From Halothiobacillus sp. (GTDB lineage: Bacteria; Pseudomonadota; Gammaproteobacteria; Halothiobacillales; Halothiobacillaceae): a stretch of DNA of 39,743 bases. The notes under the pieces are model-generated. The model was not told the DNA's origin. It did no database searches and was given only the letters and a program-made list of their open reading frames with translations. Positions 26,202 to 33,936 of this stretch are shown here, in pieces. Made by a program: the position numbers and the translations under genes. Position 1 is the first letter of the stretch. Every line of letters begins with the position of its first letter. The stretch covers positions 1 to 39,743 of the forward strand of contig JAABTF010000021.1 of the NCBI GenBank assembly GCA_011389965.1, read 5' to 3'.

Positions 26202-26248
26202 GCTCATCCCCCGTCAGGGCACTCGTTGCGCCAACGTAGCGTTCTGTA

Positions 26249-27070
26249 TTAGTTGGGTGTTCCATCGATGGGCCGCCGGGCGGCGACGGCCCAGGCCGCT
26301 TCGGCCAAGGCGCCGGGTGCCGGGCTGCCCGCCAGCACGATCTCGCCGCGAAAACCCCACCGGCGGGCCCGTTCTCGGGCCCGCTCGTTGATTACCACCA
26401 GGTTGGAGTCTAGCAGCCCGCCCACGATGTCATCCGTCTCATTGGAAGACGCCGTGAGCCCTGCCAGGCAATCCAGCGCCTGGGGCGCGGTGATGATCCA
26501 CAGCCGCTCCGGGCCGCCGGGCGGCGGGCCGGATGCAGGCGGCGGGCACTCGCGGCGATACACCGGCACGAACCTCGGCTGTGCGCCCCGGGCCGCCAGC
26601 GTCTCGGCCAGCAGTTCCCGACCGGTCTCGCCGCGCATGATCCACACGGCGCAGCCCGCCATCTCCACGGCGGAAAGGCAATCCAGCAGCCCTTCGCTAT
26701 CCTCGGAGGACCGGGGCACGAACTCCGCCGGCAGCCCCGCCTCCTGCAGGGCCTGTGCCGTGGCGGCGCCGACGGCGGCCACCCGACTGGGCGGCCATTC
26801 CCGCAAGGGGCGAATGGCATCGGCCATCCAAACCGCCCGCGGGCTGACGAAGACCGTCACGTCGCCCGGCCGCATGGCAGCCAGGGCGTCGAGCAGTGGT
26901 GCCGGCGAGCGGGCGGGGCGAATGACCAGCAGGGAGAAATCACGTAGTCGAACGGTCATGCCCGTCGGGCGGAGCGCCTCGAGCGCATGGCGCAAGGCGT
27001 CATTGCCCCCCTCCGGCCGGCTGAGGAGGATCTCGGCAATCGGGGGGATGGGCGGGGAAGCGGCTGGCAA
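26249..27070 (-). CDS. hemD: Uroporphyrinogen-III synthase (TTG start)
   Basis: Cytoplasmic enzyme that closes hydroxymethylbilane with inversion of ring D to make uroporphyrinogen III. The predicted product has 273 residues. The family is poorly conserved, but the N-terminal ILLSRPEGGND, VFVSPRAV, VAAVGAATAQALQEAG, WIITAPQALD and the terminal ALAEAAW region fit. Location directly after hemC confirms it. Open frame continues far upstream inside hemC, with no sensible family match there. I place the start at TTG 27070, five bases after the hemC stop, with GAGGG eight bases upstream; no ATG or GTG is available nearby. Confidence 0.88.
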   Translation of the reverse strand: MPAASPPIPPIAEILLSRPEGGNDALRHALEALRPTGMTVRLRDFSLLVIRPARSPAPLLDALAAMRPGDVTVFVSPRAVWMADAIRPLREWPPSRVAAVGAATAQALQEAGLPAEFVPRSSEDSEGLLDCLSAVEMAGCAVWIMRGETGRELLAETLAARGAQPRFVPVYRRECPPPASGPPPGGPERLWIITAPQALDCLAGLTASSNETDDIVGGLLDSNLVVINERARERARRWGFRGEIVLAGSPAPGALAEAAWAVAARRPIDGTPN

Positions 27071-27074
27071 CGGC

Positions 27075-28043
27075 TCAGCCCTCGTCGGGCGCCTCGGTTT
27101 CGATGCCCACCTCGGCGAGGATCTTGTCCGCCCCGGCACGCAGGACGCACTCGGCCAGTTCGATGCCCAGCGCCTCGGCCTGATCTCGCGGCCCCGTGAT
27201 CTCCTCGCGCAGGGTGGCCGTGCCATCCGGTCGGCCGACCATCCCGCGCAGCCACAACTGGCCGTCTTCCACCAGCAGGGCATGCCCGCCGATGGGCACC
27301 TGGCAACCGCCGTTGAGGCGGGTATTGAACGCGCGCTCGGCCGTCACCCGGGTGGTAGTGTCCTTGTCGACCAGCGGCGCGATCAGCGCGTGTACGTCCG
27401 CGTCGTCGCTGCGCGCCTCGATACCCAAGGCGCCCTGGCCCATGGCGGGCAGGGATTCCTCCGCCGACAACCGATGGGTGATACGGTCGGCCAGTTCGGC
27501 CCGCTTGAGGCCCGAGGCGGCCAGGATGATGGCGTCGTACTCGCCGTCGTCGAGCTTGCGTAGGCGGGTGTGGATGTTGCCGCGCAGGGTCTTGACCTCG
27601 AGTTCCGGGAAGCGCTCGCGCACTTGGGTCTCGCGGCGCAGGCTGGAGGTGCCCACCACGCAACCGGCCGGCATCTGGTCGAGGTTGCCGTACTCGTTGG
27701 AGACGAAGGCATCGTGCGGGTCGTCGCCTTCGAGAATGGCGATCAGTTCCAGGCCGTCGGGGAACTGCATCGGCACGTCCTTCATCGAGTGCACGGCAAT
27801 GTCGGCGCGGTCCTCGAGCATGGCGACCTCGAGTTCCTTGACGAACAGGGCCTTGCCGCCGATCTTCGACAGCGGGCTGTCGAGCAGCTGGTCGCCGCGG
27901 GTGGTCATCTTGACCAGTTCGACCTCGAGCCCGGGGTTGAGCCGCCGCAGCTCGGCGGATACGAATTCAGCCTGCCACAGCGCCAGCAGGCTGGCCCGGG
28001 TGGCGATCCGCAGCACGCGGCCTTCTGAAAATGCCTTGCTCAT
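27075..28043 (-). CDS. hemC: Hydroxymethylbilane synthase (porphobilinogen deaminase)
   Basis: Cytoplasmic enzyme of 322 residues that polymerises four porphobilinogen units to hydroxymethylbilane. Motifs are [27 protein letters not shown], the catalytic aspartate in AVHSMKDVP (D89), [16 protein letters not shown], and the dipyrromethane-cofactor cysteine C247 in [14 protein letters not shown] is six bases before the ATG. It is the first gene of hemC-hemD-hemX-hemY-ubiD. The 185-base divergent gap before the thioredoxin-like gene must hold the hem promoter, which I could not define. Confidence 0.96.
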   Translation of the reverse strand: MSKAFSEGRVLRIATRASLLALWQAEFVSAELRRLNPGLEVELVKMTTRGDQLLDSPLSKIGGKALFVKELEVAMLEDRADIAVHSMKDVPMQFPDGLELIAILEGDDPHDAFVSNEYGNLDQMPAGCVVGTSSLRRETQVRERFPELEVKTLRGNIHTRLRKLDDGEYDAIILAASGLKRAELADRITHRLSAEESLPAMGQGALGIEARSDDADVHALIAPLVDKDTTTRVTAERAFNTRLNGGCQVPIGGHALLVEDGQLWLRGMVGRPDGTATLREEITGPRDQAEALGIELAECVLRAGADKILAEVGIETEAPDEG

Positions 28044-28165
28044 CTGTCATCCTCGTCATCTGGATTCGGGCGGCGGCCGGGATGCCATCGCGGCGGCGCC
28101 GGTAAATGGCGGCCATGGTAGCCCAGATACCCGGCGGGGGCACGGGAGGAACCGGAACCCGCCAC

Positions 28166-28193
28166 GTCACACATGGTCCAAATTGCATACAAT
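28166..28193 (+). promoter_or_regulatory. Candidate sigma-70 promoter of the thioredoxin-like gene
   Basis: TACAAT (28188-28193, 5/6 to TATAAT) with GTCACA (28166-28171, 4/6 to TTGACA) and a 16-base spacer. The expected start of transcription near 28200 leaves about 29 bases to the TTG codon at 28229 and includes its ribosome-binding site, which supports both calls. Confidence 0.5.
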
Positions 28194-28228
28194 CCACGAT
28201 GCCCCGCTGTCACACCGGAGAAAGACCC

Positions 28229-28837
28229 TTGGCTGCCATCCCCTCCATCCAACGCGCCCGTCGACTGGCCATCGCGGCACTCGCCCCGCTCGCCGCGTTG
28301 TTCCTGCTCGGCATGGCCACGCCGCCGGGGCAGGCCGACCAGACGCAGACGCCCGCCGCGTCGGACGACGTGCCCCTGATGAGCGACCTGAAGAACGTCC
28401 AGGCCGACCTGGAATACATGCGGGAACAACAGGCCCCCATGTTGATGTTCTTCCACGCCACCTATTGCAGCTACTGCCGTACGGTCGACGAGGAATTCCT
28501 GCAAACCATGGCCGAGGACGACAGCTACCACGGACGGCTGATCATCCGCCGGGTGGAGATCGATTCGGCCACGCCGGAGATCGAATGGCAGGGCACGTCC
28601 TACACGCCGGTCGAGTTCGCCCGGTTGCAGGGGGTGTATCTGGTGCCCGAGGTGATTTTCTTCGCTCCCGACGGCCGCCAGGTGGTCGACGAACTCAAGG
28701 GAGTGACCGTGCCGGACTTCTATCCCCAGTACCTCGACCAGCGCCTGCGCGCGGCCGAGCGCTGCATTGAGAACCCGGATCTGCCCGTCTGCACCGACGG
28801 GATCGACCGGCCACGACGCGACCTGACGGCCCCTTGA
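28229..28837 (+). CDS. Secreted thioredoxin-fold protein
   Basis: Predicted periplasmic redox protein of 202 residues. The signal peptide has RRL then a hydrophobic core (about 12-29), with probable cleavage near GQA-D. The thioredoxin-like domain carries C80-S-Y-C83 in HATYCSYCRTVDEEF, and VYLVPEVIFF supplies the cis-proline. The type resembles small SoxW/TlpA-like or thioredoxin_2 proteins used to reduce disulfides outside the cytoplasm, for example in cytochrome c maturation. TTG 28229 has GGAG eight bases upstream; ATG 28199 in frame would start almost at the inferred transcription start and lengthen the signal peptide. It could serve the ResB/CcsA system or the next cluster; that is speculation. 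Confidence 0.78.
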   Translation: MAAIPSIQRARRLAIAALAPLAALFLLGMATPPGQADQTQTPAASDDVPLMSDLKNVQADLEYMREQQAPMLMFFHATYCSYCRTVDEEFLQTMAEDDSYHGRLIIRRVEIDSATPEIEWQGTSYTPVEFARLQGVYLVPEVIFFAPDGRQVVDELKGVTVPDFYPQYLDQRLRAAERCIENPDLPVCTDGIDRPRRDLTAP

Positions 28838-28964
28838 GCCAGTGGCCGATGGGTCAGCAACCGGTTGAGCCGGCTAACAAATCGCAGTAGTTCACTCTGG
28901 CATCGTCGTCTAACCTTGTGCATGATCAGGAAACCGGCAGCCGCGCAGGTTGTCGTAGTGTGTA

Positions 28965-28979
28965 CGCGGCCTGGCCGCG
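28965..28979. promoter_or_regulatory. Perfect 15-bp palindrome upstream of RiPP precursor gene
   Basis: CGCGGCC-T-GGCCGCG, centred 35 bases before the ATG at 29007. Position and symmetry suit an operator or a leader hairpin. Upstream, GGAAAC (28929-28934) and GTCGTA (28952-28957) are spaced 17 bases apart and faintly resemble an ECF sigma promoter. No factor can be named. Confidence 0.4.
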
Positions 28980-29006
28980 CGAACCCTAACGAGAGGATCT
29001 GACAAG

Positions 29007-29237
29007 ATGAAAGCGCAATCCAAGAAGCACCTGCTGATCGGCTCGACTGCCCTGGCCACAGCCTTGGCCGGCTCCACTGTCATGGCCGCGGGCAACAGCA
29101 ACCCGTTCGCCTCTGAATCCACCCATGCGGGCACCTTCCAGACCGCCGAAATGGCCTGCGGCTCCGGCCAGTGCGGCAGCAGCATGGACGACGAGAAGGG
29201 CGACGACGACAACGGTGACGACAAGGACAAGTCCTAA
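29007..29237 (+). CDS. Secreted MNIO-associated RiPP precursor (bufferin/HvfA-like)
   Basis: Small protein of 76 residues that I interpret as the substrate of the downstream MNIO enzyme. It has a Sec signal peptide (residues 1 to about 28: two lysines, hydrophobic core, VMAA), a short linker, then a single motif C51-G-S-G-Q-C56-G, and a 17-residue tail that is almost all Asp, Lys and Gly. Bufferin and HvfA-type precursors have signal peptides plus Cys-containing repeats such as EGKCG whose cysteines are converted to heterocycles that bind copper; this one has just two cysteines. AGAGG precedes the ATG by about ten bases. It is first in line with the MNIO and DUF2063 genes. Function as a metal-binding peptide is inference. 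Confidence 0.75.
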   Translation: MKAQSKKHLLIGSTALATALAGSTVMAAGNSNPFASESTHAGTFQTAEMACGSGQCGSSMDDEKGDDDNGDDKDKS

Positions 29238-29256
29238 AACCGCGTCCTGACGGCAC

Positions 29257-29272
29257 CGGCCCGCTTGGGCCG
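29257..29272 (+). terminator. GC hairpin between RiPP precursor and MNIO gene
   Basis: CGGCCC-GCTT-GGGCCG, six perfect GC pairs closing a four-base loop, 20 bases after the precursor stop and with no T run. It is better seen as a partial terminator or mRNA-end stabiliser that would raise precursor output over enzyme output. The rest of the 135-base gap holds GGCCGTC repeated in tandem near 29295-29310. Confidence 0.4.
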
Positions 29273-29372
29273 ACGCCCTGACTGAAGGTCGCCGGCCGTC
29301 GGCCGTCGGCCCACAAACACCCCGGCCGGTGGCTCGCCGCCATCGGTCATACAGCATTCCGGGAGGCCTGCC

Positions 29373-30218
29373 ATGAGCCCCCAATCCTCCAGCCAGCACG
29401 TTCCCGTCGGCATCGGCCTGCGTCGCGGTCCGCTCATGCGCGAGATCGAGGAGCAGCGCCCCGACATCGATTTCCTCGAGGTTGCGCCCGAGAACTGGCT
29501 GCGCTTCGGCGGGCCGGTCAAGGAGCGCTTCAAGGCGCTGCTCGAGGACTACCCGCTCTACACCCACGGCCTGTCGCTGTCGATCGGCGGCCCGGCGGAG
29601 CTCGACCTCGATTTCGTCGACGCGGTGGGCGAGTTCCTCGACGAATACCGGCCCGCGCTCTACAGCGAGCACCTGTCGTTCTGCTCGGACAACGCGCACC
29701 TCTACGACCTGATGCCGATCCCCTTCACCGAGGAGGCAATCGAGCACGTCGTCGCGCGCATCGACACGGTGCAGCAGCGCCTCGGCCGCCGGCTGGTACT
29801 GGAGAACGTCTCCTACTATTCGCCGGTCGAATCCACCATGGACGAGCGGACGTTCATCCTGAAAATCCTCGAGCGTTCTGGCTGCGACCTGCTGCTCGAC
29901 GTCAACAACGTGTTCGTCAACAGCGTCAACCACGGCTACGACCCCTACGCCTTCATCGACTCCATGCCCGCCGAGCGGGTGCGTTACCTGCACGTCGCCG
30001 GGCACCACCAGGTCGAGGAAGATCTGATCATCGACAGCCACGGCGCGCCGGTCAGCGCCCCGGTGTGGGACCTGCTCGAGCACACCTACCGCCACGTCGG
30101 CCCGGTGCCGACGCTCCTGGAACGCGATTTCGACATCCCGCCGCTCGACGAGCTGATGGGCGAGGTCGCGCAGATCCGCCGCGCCGCCGAGCGGGCGCTC
30201 GGCAGCCGGGCCGCCTGA
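29373..30218 (+). CDS. MNIO-family (DUF692) RiPP-modifying oxidase, BufB/HvfB-like
   Basis: Multinuclear non-heme iron oxidase of 281 residues with a TIM-barrel fold; relatives convert precursor cysteines to oxazolone/thioamide or 5-thiooxazole groups. Likely metal ligands stand in conserved blocks: E36 in DFLEVAPENW, H65 in YTHGLSLSIGG, E99/H100 in LYSEHLSFC, E144/N145 in VLENVSYY, D176/N178/N179 and H187 in LLLDVNNVFVNSVNHG, H207/H211 in HVAGHH, D221/H223 in DSHGAPV, and E250/D252 in LLERDFDIPP. GGGAGG is about seven bases before the ATG. The stop TGA overlaps the next ATG. The upstream precursor gene fixes its role as a peptide-modifying enzyme with fair confidence. Confidence 0.92.
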   Translation: MSPQSSSQHVPVGIGLRRGPLMREIEEQRPDIDFLEVAPENWLRFGGPVKERFKALLEDYPLYTHGLSLSIGGPAELDLDFVDAVGEFLDEYRPALYSEHLSFCSDNAHLYDLMPIPFTEEAIEHVVARIDTVQQRLGRRLVLENVSYYSPVESTMDERTFILKILERSGCDLLLDVNNVFVNSVNHGYDPYAFIDSMPAERVRYLHVAGHHQVEEDLIIDSHGAPVSAPVWDLLEHTYRHVGPVPTLLERDFDIPPLDELMGEVAQIRRAAERALGSRAA

Positions 30219-30979
30219 TGGGATCGAGCTTCAAGGAAACCCAAGAGGCCTTCACCCGGTACGTGCGTGACCCGGAAGCCAACCCACCGCCGCCGGGCAG
30301 CAAGCCCGAGCGGATGGCCTGGTACGCGAACCTGTTCTTCAACAATATCGACGGCACGTTGGCGAACGCCTTCCCGGCGCTGCGCGCGAGCCTCGACGAC
30401 GATGGCTGGCAGGCACTGACCCGGCCGTTCTTCCGCGACCACCCGGCGCATTCGCCGATCCTGCGCGACCTGCCGGGGGAGTTCCTTGCCTTCCTCCAGG
30501 AAAGGCCCGAGTTGACCGACTGGCAACGCGAACTGGCCGCCTACGAGCTGGCACGCTTCGATCTGATGGCCGAGGACTCCGCACCCGCCCCGTCCGATCT
30601 CGACGCGCAAGGGGACCTGCTCGCCGGTCAGCCGGTGGTCTCCTCGCTGGTCCGCCTGATGGTGACCGCCTACCCGGTCGACCGCATCGCCGCGAGCCTC
30701 GAGGCTGGCGAGACACCCGCGATCCCGCCGGAGGGCATGCATCATCTTGCCTTGCACCGCGACGCAAACGGCGCACCGTTTGCGCTGACCCTCTCGCCCG
30801 GCAGCGCGCAACTATTGCTCGCGCTCACCGAGGCCGAGGACCGCACCGGCCGCGAGATCGTCGCGCAGCTGGCCGAGGTCTTCGGCCGGCCCGCCGACGA
30901 ACTGCTGGGCTTTGCCGGCGAGCAGCTGGCACAGTGGCGCGGACAGGGCATCCTGCTGGGGGCGCGTCCGCCGGACTGA
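30218..30979 (+). CDS. DUF2063 partner protein of MNIO enzyme, BufC/HvfC-like
   Basis: Protein of 253 residues with the DUF2063 putative DNA-binding domain at the N-terminus (KETQEAFTRYVRDP, RMAWYANLFFNNIDGTLANAFPALR) and a C-terminal alpha/beta region about 150-253. In characterised MNIO loci this partner binds the precursor leader and the oxidase. The name 'DNA-binding' comes from family annotation and is probably misleading. ATG 30218 overlaps the MNIO stop (TGATG). No DoxX-like fourth gene, often found in such operons, follows; radC begins 42 bases downstream. Confidence 0.88.
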   Translation: MGSSFKETQEAFTRYVRDPEANPPPPGSKPERMAWYANLFFNNIDGTLANAFPALRASLDDDGWQALTRPFFRDHPAHSPILRDLPGEFLAFLQERPELTDWQRELAAYELARFDLMAEDSAPAPSDLDAQGDLLAGQPVVSSLVRLMVTAYPVDRIAASLEAGETPAIPPEGMHHLALHRDANGAPFALTLSPGSAQLLLALTEAEDRTGREIVAQLAEVFGRPADELLGFAGEQLAQWRGQGILLGARPPD

Positions 30980-31021
30980 ACCGATCGACCCCCGTCATGA
31001 GATTCCAGGGAGGGAATCACC

Positions 31022-31693
31022 ATGCGCATCACCGACTGGCCGACCACCGAGCGGCCCCGCGAACGACTGCTGGCCCGCGGGCCGGCGAGCCTTTCCGACG
31101 CCGAACTACTGGCGATCTTCCTGCGCACCGGGGTGAGTGGCCGCTCGGCGGTCGACCTCGCCCGGGATCTGTTGTCGCATTTCGGTTCGATCAGCGCGCT
31201 ACTCAGTGCCTCCCGAACCGACTTCTCCAAGGCCCGCGGGCTGGGCGACGCCAAGTTCTGCCAACTGCAGGCAGTCCTCGAACTGGCCCGACGCCACTTC
31301 GCCGAAGACCTGCAGGTCGGCCCGGACATCGCCAGCCCGCAGGCGGTGTTCCGCTTTCTGCAGGCCGAGCTAGACGGGGAGACCCAGGAGGTGTTCGGCG
31401 CGTTGTATCTGGACAATCGCCACCGGGTGCTGGCCTTCGAGCGATTGTTCTTCGGCACCATCGACCAGGCCGCCGTCCACCCGCGCGAGGTGGTGCGGGC
31501 CGTGCTGGGACACAACGCCGCCGCCGTGATCCTCGCCCACAACCACCCTTCCGGCGTGGCCGAGCCCAGTGACGCCGACCGGCGCATCACCGAGCGCCTG
31601 CGCGATGCCTTGAACCTGATCGACGTGCGCCTGCTGGATCACGTCATCGTGGGCCGGCCCTGCATTTCCATGGCCGAACGCGGGCTGCTGTAG
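31022..31693 (+). CDS. radC: RadC family JAB-domain protein
   Basis: Protein of 223 residues with an N-terminal helix-hairpin-helix-like region (about 1-95) and a C-terminal JAB/MPN+ domain. The JAMM metal motif HxHx7SxxD is complete: H173, H175, S183, D186. The name comes from a misassigned E. coli radiation mutant; the biochemical role remains unclear though metalloprotease- or nuclease-like chemistry is plausible. GGGAGG is about nine bases before the ATG. Its TAG stop codon is part of the REP sequence that follows. It is unlikely to belong functionally with the MNIO genes. Confidence 0.92.
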   Translation: MRITDWPTTERPRERLLARGPASLSDAELLAIFLRTGVSGRSAVDLARDLLSHFGSISALLSASRTDFSKARGLGDAKFCQLQAVLELARRHFAEDLQVGPDIASPQAVFRFLQAELDGETQEVFGALYLDNRHRVLAFERLFFGTIDQAAVHPREVVRAVLGHNAAAVILAHNHPSGVAEPSDADRRITERLRDALNLIDVRLLDHVIVGRPCISMAERGLL

Positions 31694-31761
31694 GAGCGGC
31701 TTTAGCCGCGAAATGGCAAGGTGGCGCCGGGTGGCATCGCGCCTGAAAGGCGCTCCTACAG
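31688..31761. repeat. REP doublet (REPIN-like)
   Basis: Two inverted REP sequences in a 74-bp unit. The left begins CTGTAGGAGCGGC and folds on itself (GCGGC-TTTA-GCCGC); the right, on the other strand, begins CTGTAGGAGCGCC and also folds. The core GTAGGAGCGGCTTTAGCCGCG is the familiar gammaproteobacterial type mobilised by RAYT transposases; no RAYT gene is in the window. It lies between convergent radC and ung and begins inside the radC stop codon. Confidence 0.85.
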
Positions 31762-31828
31762 TGGGGCTCCGTTGAGGCTCAGCTGGCAAGCGAAGGCGTC
31801 AGTCGCCGCGAGGCTTCGAGTCGGATGA

Positions 31829-32527
31829 CTAGCCCCCGGTGCGCCAGTCGATCGGCTCCTCGCCGTGTGATTCGAGGAACGCGTTGATGCGCGAGAACGG
31901 TCGCGAGCCGAAAAACCCGCGGTAGGCCGACAGCGGCGAGGGGTGGGGGCTCTTGATCACCAGGTGCTCGGGCCGGTGCACGTGCGCGGCCTTTTTCTGC
32001 GCCTGTGCGCCCCAGAAGACGAAGGCGATCGGGCGCGGCTGCTCTGCCAGCACGCGAATGGCCTCGTCGGTCAGCGCCTCCCAGCCCATCCCGCGATGCG
32101 AGGCCGGGCTGCCGGAGGCGACGGTAAGCACGGCATTGAGTAGCAGCACACCCTGATCGGCCCAATGGGTCAGGTCGCCTCCGGTGTTCTCGATGCCCAG
32201 ATCGTCCTTGAGCTCGCGAAAAATGTTCTGCAGCGATTTCGGCAGCGGGCGCACGTCCGGGCGCACCGAGAAACACAGCCCATTGGCGTGCCCCGGCGTG
32301 GGGTAGGGGTCCTGGCCGAGAATGACCACGCGGACCTGGTCCAGCGGCGTGTGATTGAAGGCACGGAACCACTCGTCGGCCGGCGGGTGGATCACCTCGC
32401 CGGACTGGCGCTCGGCCCGCAGGCGCTCGCGCAACTCCTGCATGGAATCGTCCAGCAGCACCGGCGCCAGCGCCTCGCGCCAGCCGGGCTCCATCTGCAC
32501 GCGTTCGAGCTTGTCGCGGTCAGTCAC
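31829..32527 (-). CDS. ung: Uracil-DNA glycosylase
   Basis: DNA-repair enzyme of 232 residues that excises uracil from DNA. The water-activating loop GQDPYPTPG has the catalytic D73, VLLLNAVLTV is the uracil-recognition segment, and HPSPLSAYRGFFG carries the catalytic histidine H195. The position after Tyr, usually His-Gly in GQDPYHG, is Pro-Thr here. I chose GTG 32527 because it overlaps the pdxH stop (GTGA) and keeps the family-typical N-terminus; ATG 32494 is a possible later start. Open frame extends antisense-free upstream through pdxH but has no family match there. Confidence 0.92.
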   Translation of the reverse strand: MTDRDKLERVQMEPGWREALAPVLLDDSMQELRERLRAERQSGEVIHPPADEWFRAFNHTPLDQVRVVILGQDPYPTPGHANGLCFSVRPDVRPLPKSLQNIFRELKDDLGIENTGGDLTHWADQGVLLLNAVLTVASGSPASHRGMGWEALTDEAIRVLAEQPRPIAFVFWGAQAQKKAAHVHRPEHLVIKSPHPSPLSAYRGFFGSRPFSRINAFLESHGEEPIDWRTGG

Positions 32528-33171
32528 GGCATCAACCGTTCGATGCGCCAGCCGTCGCCGTCCCGCACATAGGCGAAGCGATCGTGCAGCCGCGAGGCGC
32601 GGCCCTGCCAGAATTCCCATTCCCGCGGCACCACGCGGAAACCGCCCCAGGCGGCATTGCGCGGCACCTCGCCTTGCGGGTAGCGCTCGGCCATCTCCTC
32701 GAAACGCCGCTCGAGGATCTCGCGCGACTCGATCGCCGCGCTCTGGATGGAAGTAATCGCCGCCAGCCGCGAGCCGCGCGGGCGCTGGCGGAAATAGGCC
32801 TCGTTGTCCTCCTCCGACAACCGTTCGACGATGCCGGCCACGCGCACCTGCCGATCGGTCTCCGGCCAGAAGAAGGTCAGCGCGGCGCGCGGGTTCTCCG
32901 CCAGCTCGCGGCCCTTGCGGCTGCGGGTATCGGTGTAAAAGCACAGCCCCCGCTCGTCGTAATGCTTGAGCAGCACGTAGCGCGCCGACGGCCAGCCGTC
33001 CGCCGAGGCGGTGGAGACGCACATGGCGGTCGGATCGAAGTTGTCCGCCTCGCGCGCCGCCACCAGCCAGCGCGCCAGCTGATCGACCGGCTCGGCGGCC
33101 AGGTCGTCTCGATGCAGCTTGCCGTGGAGGTAGTCGCGACGGTCGGCCCGGTGGTCGAATTCCCCTGCCAT
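32524..33171 (-). CDS. pdxH: Pyridoxamine 5'-phosphate oxidase
   Basis: FMN-dependent cytosolic enzyme of 215 residues that oxidises pyridoxamine and pyridoxine 5'-phosphate to PLP. Recognisable blocks: EADNFDPTAMCVSTAS, PSARYVLLKHYDERG, FYTDTRSRKGRELAENPRAA, FFWPETDRQVRV, QSAAIESRE, and the C-terminal WEFWQGRASRLHDRFAY with FMN/PLP contacts, ending in IERLMP. GGAG is five bases before the ATG. The stop overlaps the GTG of ung. PLP made here serves the window's lysA product among many others. Confidence 0.96.
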   Translation of the reverse strand: MAGEFDHRADRRDYLHGKLHRDDLAAEPVDQLARWLVAAREADNFDPTAMCVSTASADGWPSARYVLLKHYDERGLCFYTDTRSRKGRELAENPRAALTFFWPETDRQVRVAGIVERLSEEDNEAYFRQRPRGSRLAAITSIQSAAIESREILERRFEEMAERYPQGEVPRNAAWGGFRVVPREWEFWQGRASRLHDRFAYVRDGDGWRIERLMP

Positions 33172-33249
33172 GTGTTCTCCTGATTGCTGAATGCCGTGCG
33201 AGACTATAGGGCACCGTGACCCCACGTTTCCACACAGGACAACCGTGCC

Positions 33250-33888
33250 ATGACACGACCACTGCACCTGATCCTCTTCCACGGCCTCGGCGCCGATGGT
33301 GACGACCTGGCCCCGGTAAGCGACCTGATCACCGAGCGCCTGCCCCTGACCGATCACCACTGGCGCGTGCATCGCCCCGATGCCCCGGTCTCGCCGGTAT
33401 CGATCAACGGCGGGCTGGCCATGCCCAGTTGGTTCGACCTGGTAGCCGAAGACGGCAGCATCGGCGTCGACCACGATGGGCTGGCCGGCATCACCGCCGA
33501 CCTGCAACAGGATATCGCCGATCAGGTGGGCGACGACCCCTACATCCTCGGCGGCTTCTCGCAGGGCGGCGTGCTCGCCACGCGGCTGATGCTGGGCCTG
33601 CCGCGCCCGCCGCTGGCCGCCATCATGCTCTCCACCTGGCTCCCCGCCCCCGAGCAGACCGAAAAGCCCACCGACGGCCGCGATCCGGCGGTGTTCATCG
33701 GCCACGGCGAACATGACTCACTGATCCCGGTCCAGGCTGCCGGACGACTGAATGACTTCCTCAAGGAATGCGGCCTGAGCAATGTGACCGAGCGGCATTA
33801 TCCCGTCGAGCACGGCATTCTGCCTAACGAGTTGGATGACATCTCAGCTTGGCTAGGTGCCACGCTGACAAGATCAGCGTTTAAGTAG
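33250..33888 (+). CDS. Carboxylesterase/phospholipase-type alpha/beta hydrolase
   Basis: Cytoplasmic esterase of 212 residues, family of small carboxylesterases and acyl-protein thioesterases. Catalytic triad: S104 in GGFSQGG, D156 in HGEHDSLIP and H188 in PVEHGILP; the oxyanion loop is LFHGLGADGDD near the start. There is no signal peptide. The last dozen codons and the sequence after them become AT-richer, at the edge of the lower-GC gene that follows. Natural substrate is unknown. Confidence 0.9.
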   Translation: MTRPLHLILFHGLGADGDDLAPVSDLITERLPLTDHHWRVHRPDAPVSPVSINGGLAMPSWFDLVAEDGSIGVDHDGLAGITADLQQDIADQVGDDPYILGGFSQGGVLATRLMLGLPRPPLAAIMLSTWLPAPEQTEKPTDGRDPAVFIGHGEHDSLIPVQAAGRLNDFLKECGLSNVTERHYPVEHGILPNELDDISAWLGATLTRSAFK

Positions 33889-33936
33889 GTAGGAACAGCT
33901 GACAACACGGAATGTTTAAAAAAAAGAGAGGGACAC

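Noticed and set aside
29295-29313. Tandem GGCCGTC repeat
   Set aside because: Only two and a half short units in very GC-rich DNA; not enough to call a functional repeat.
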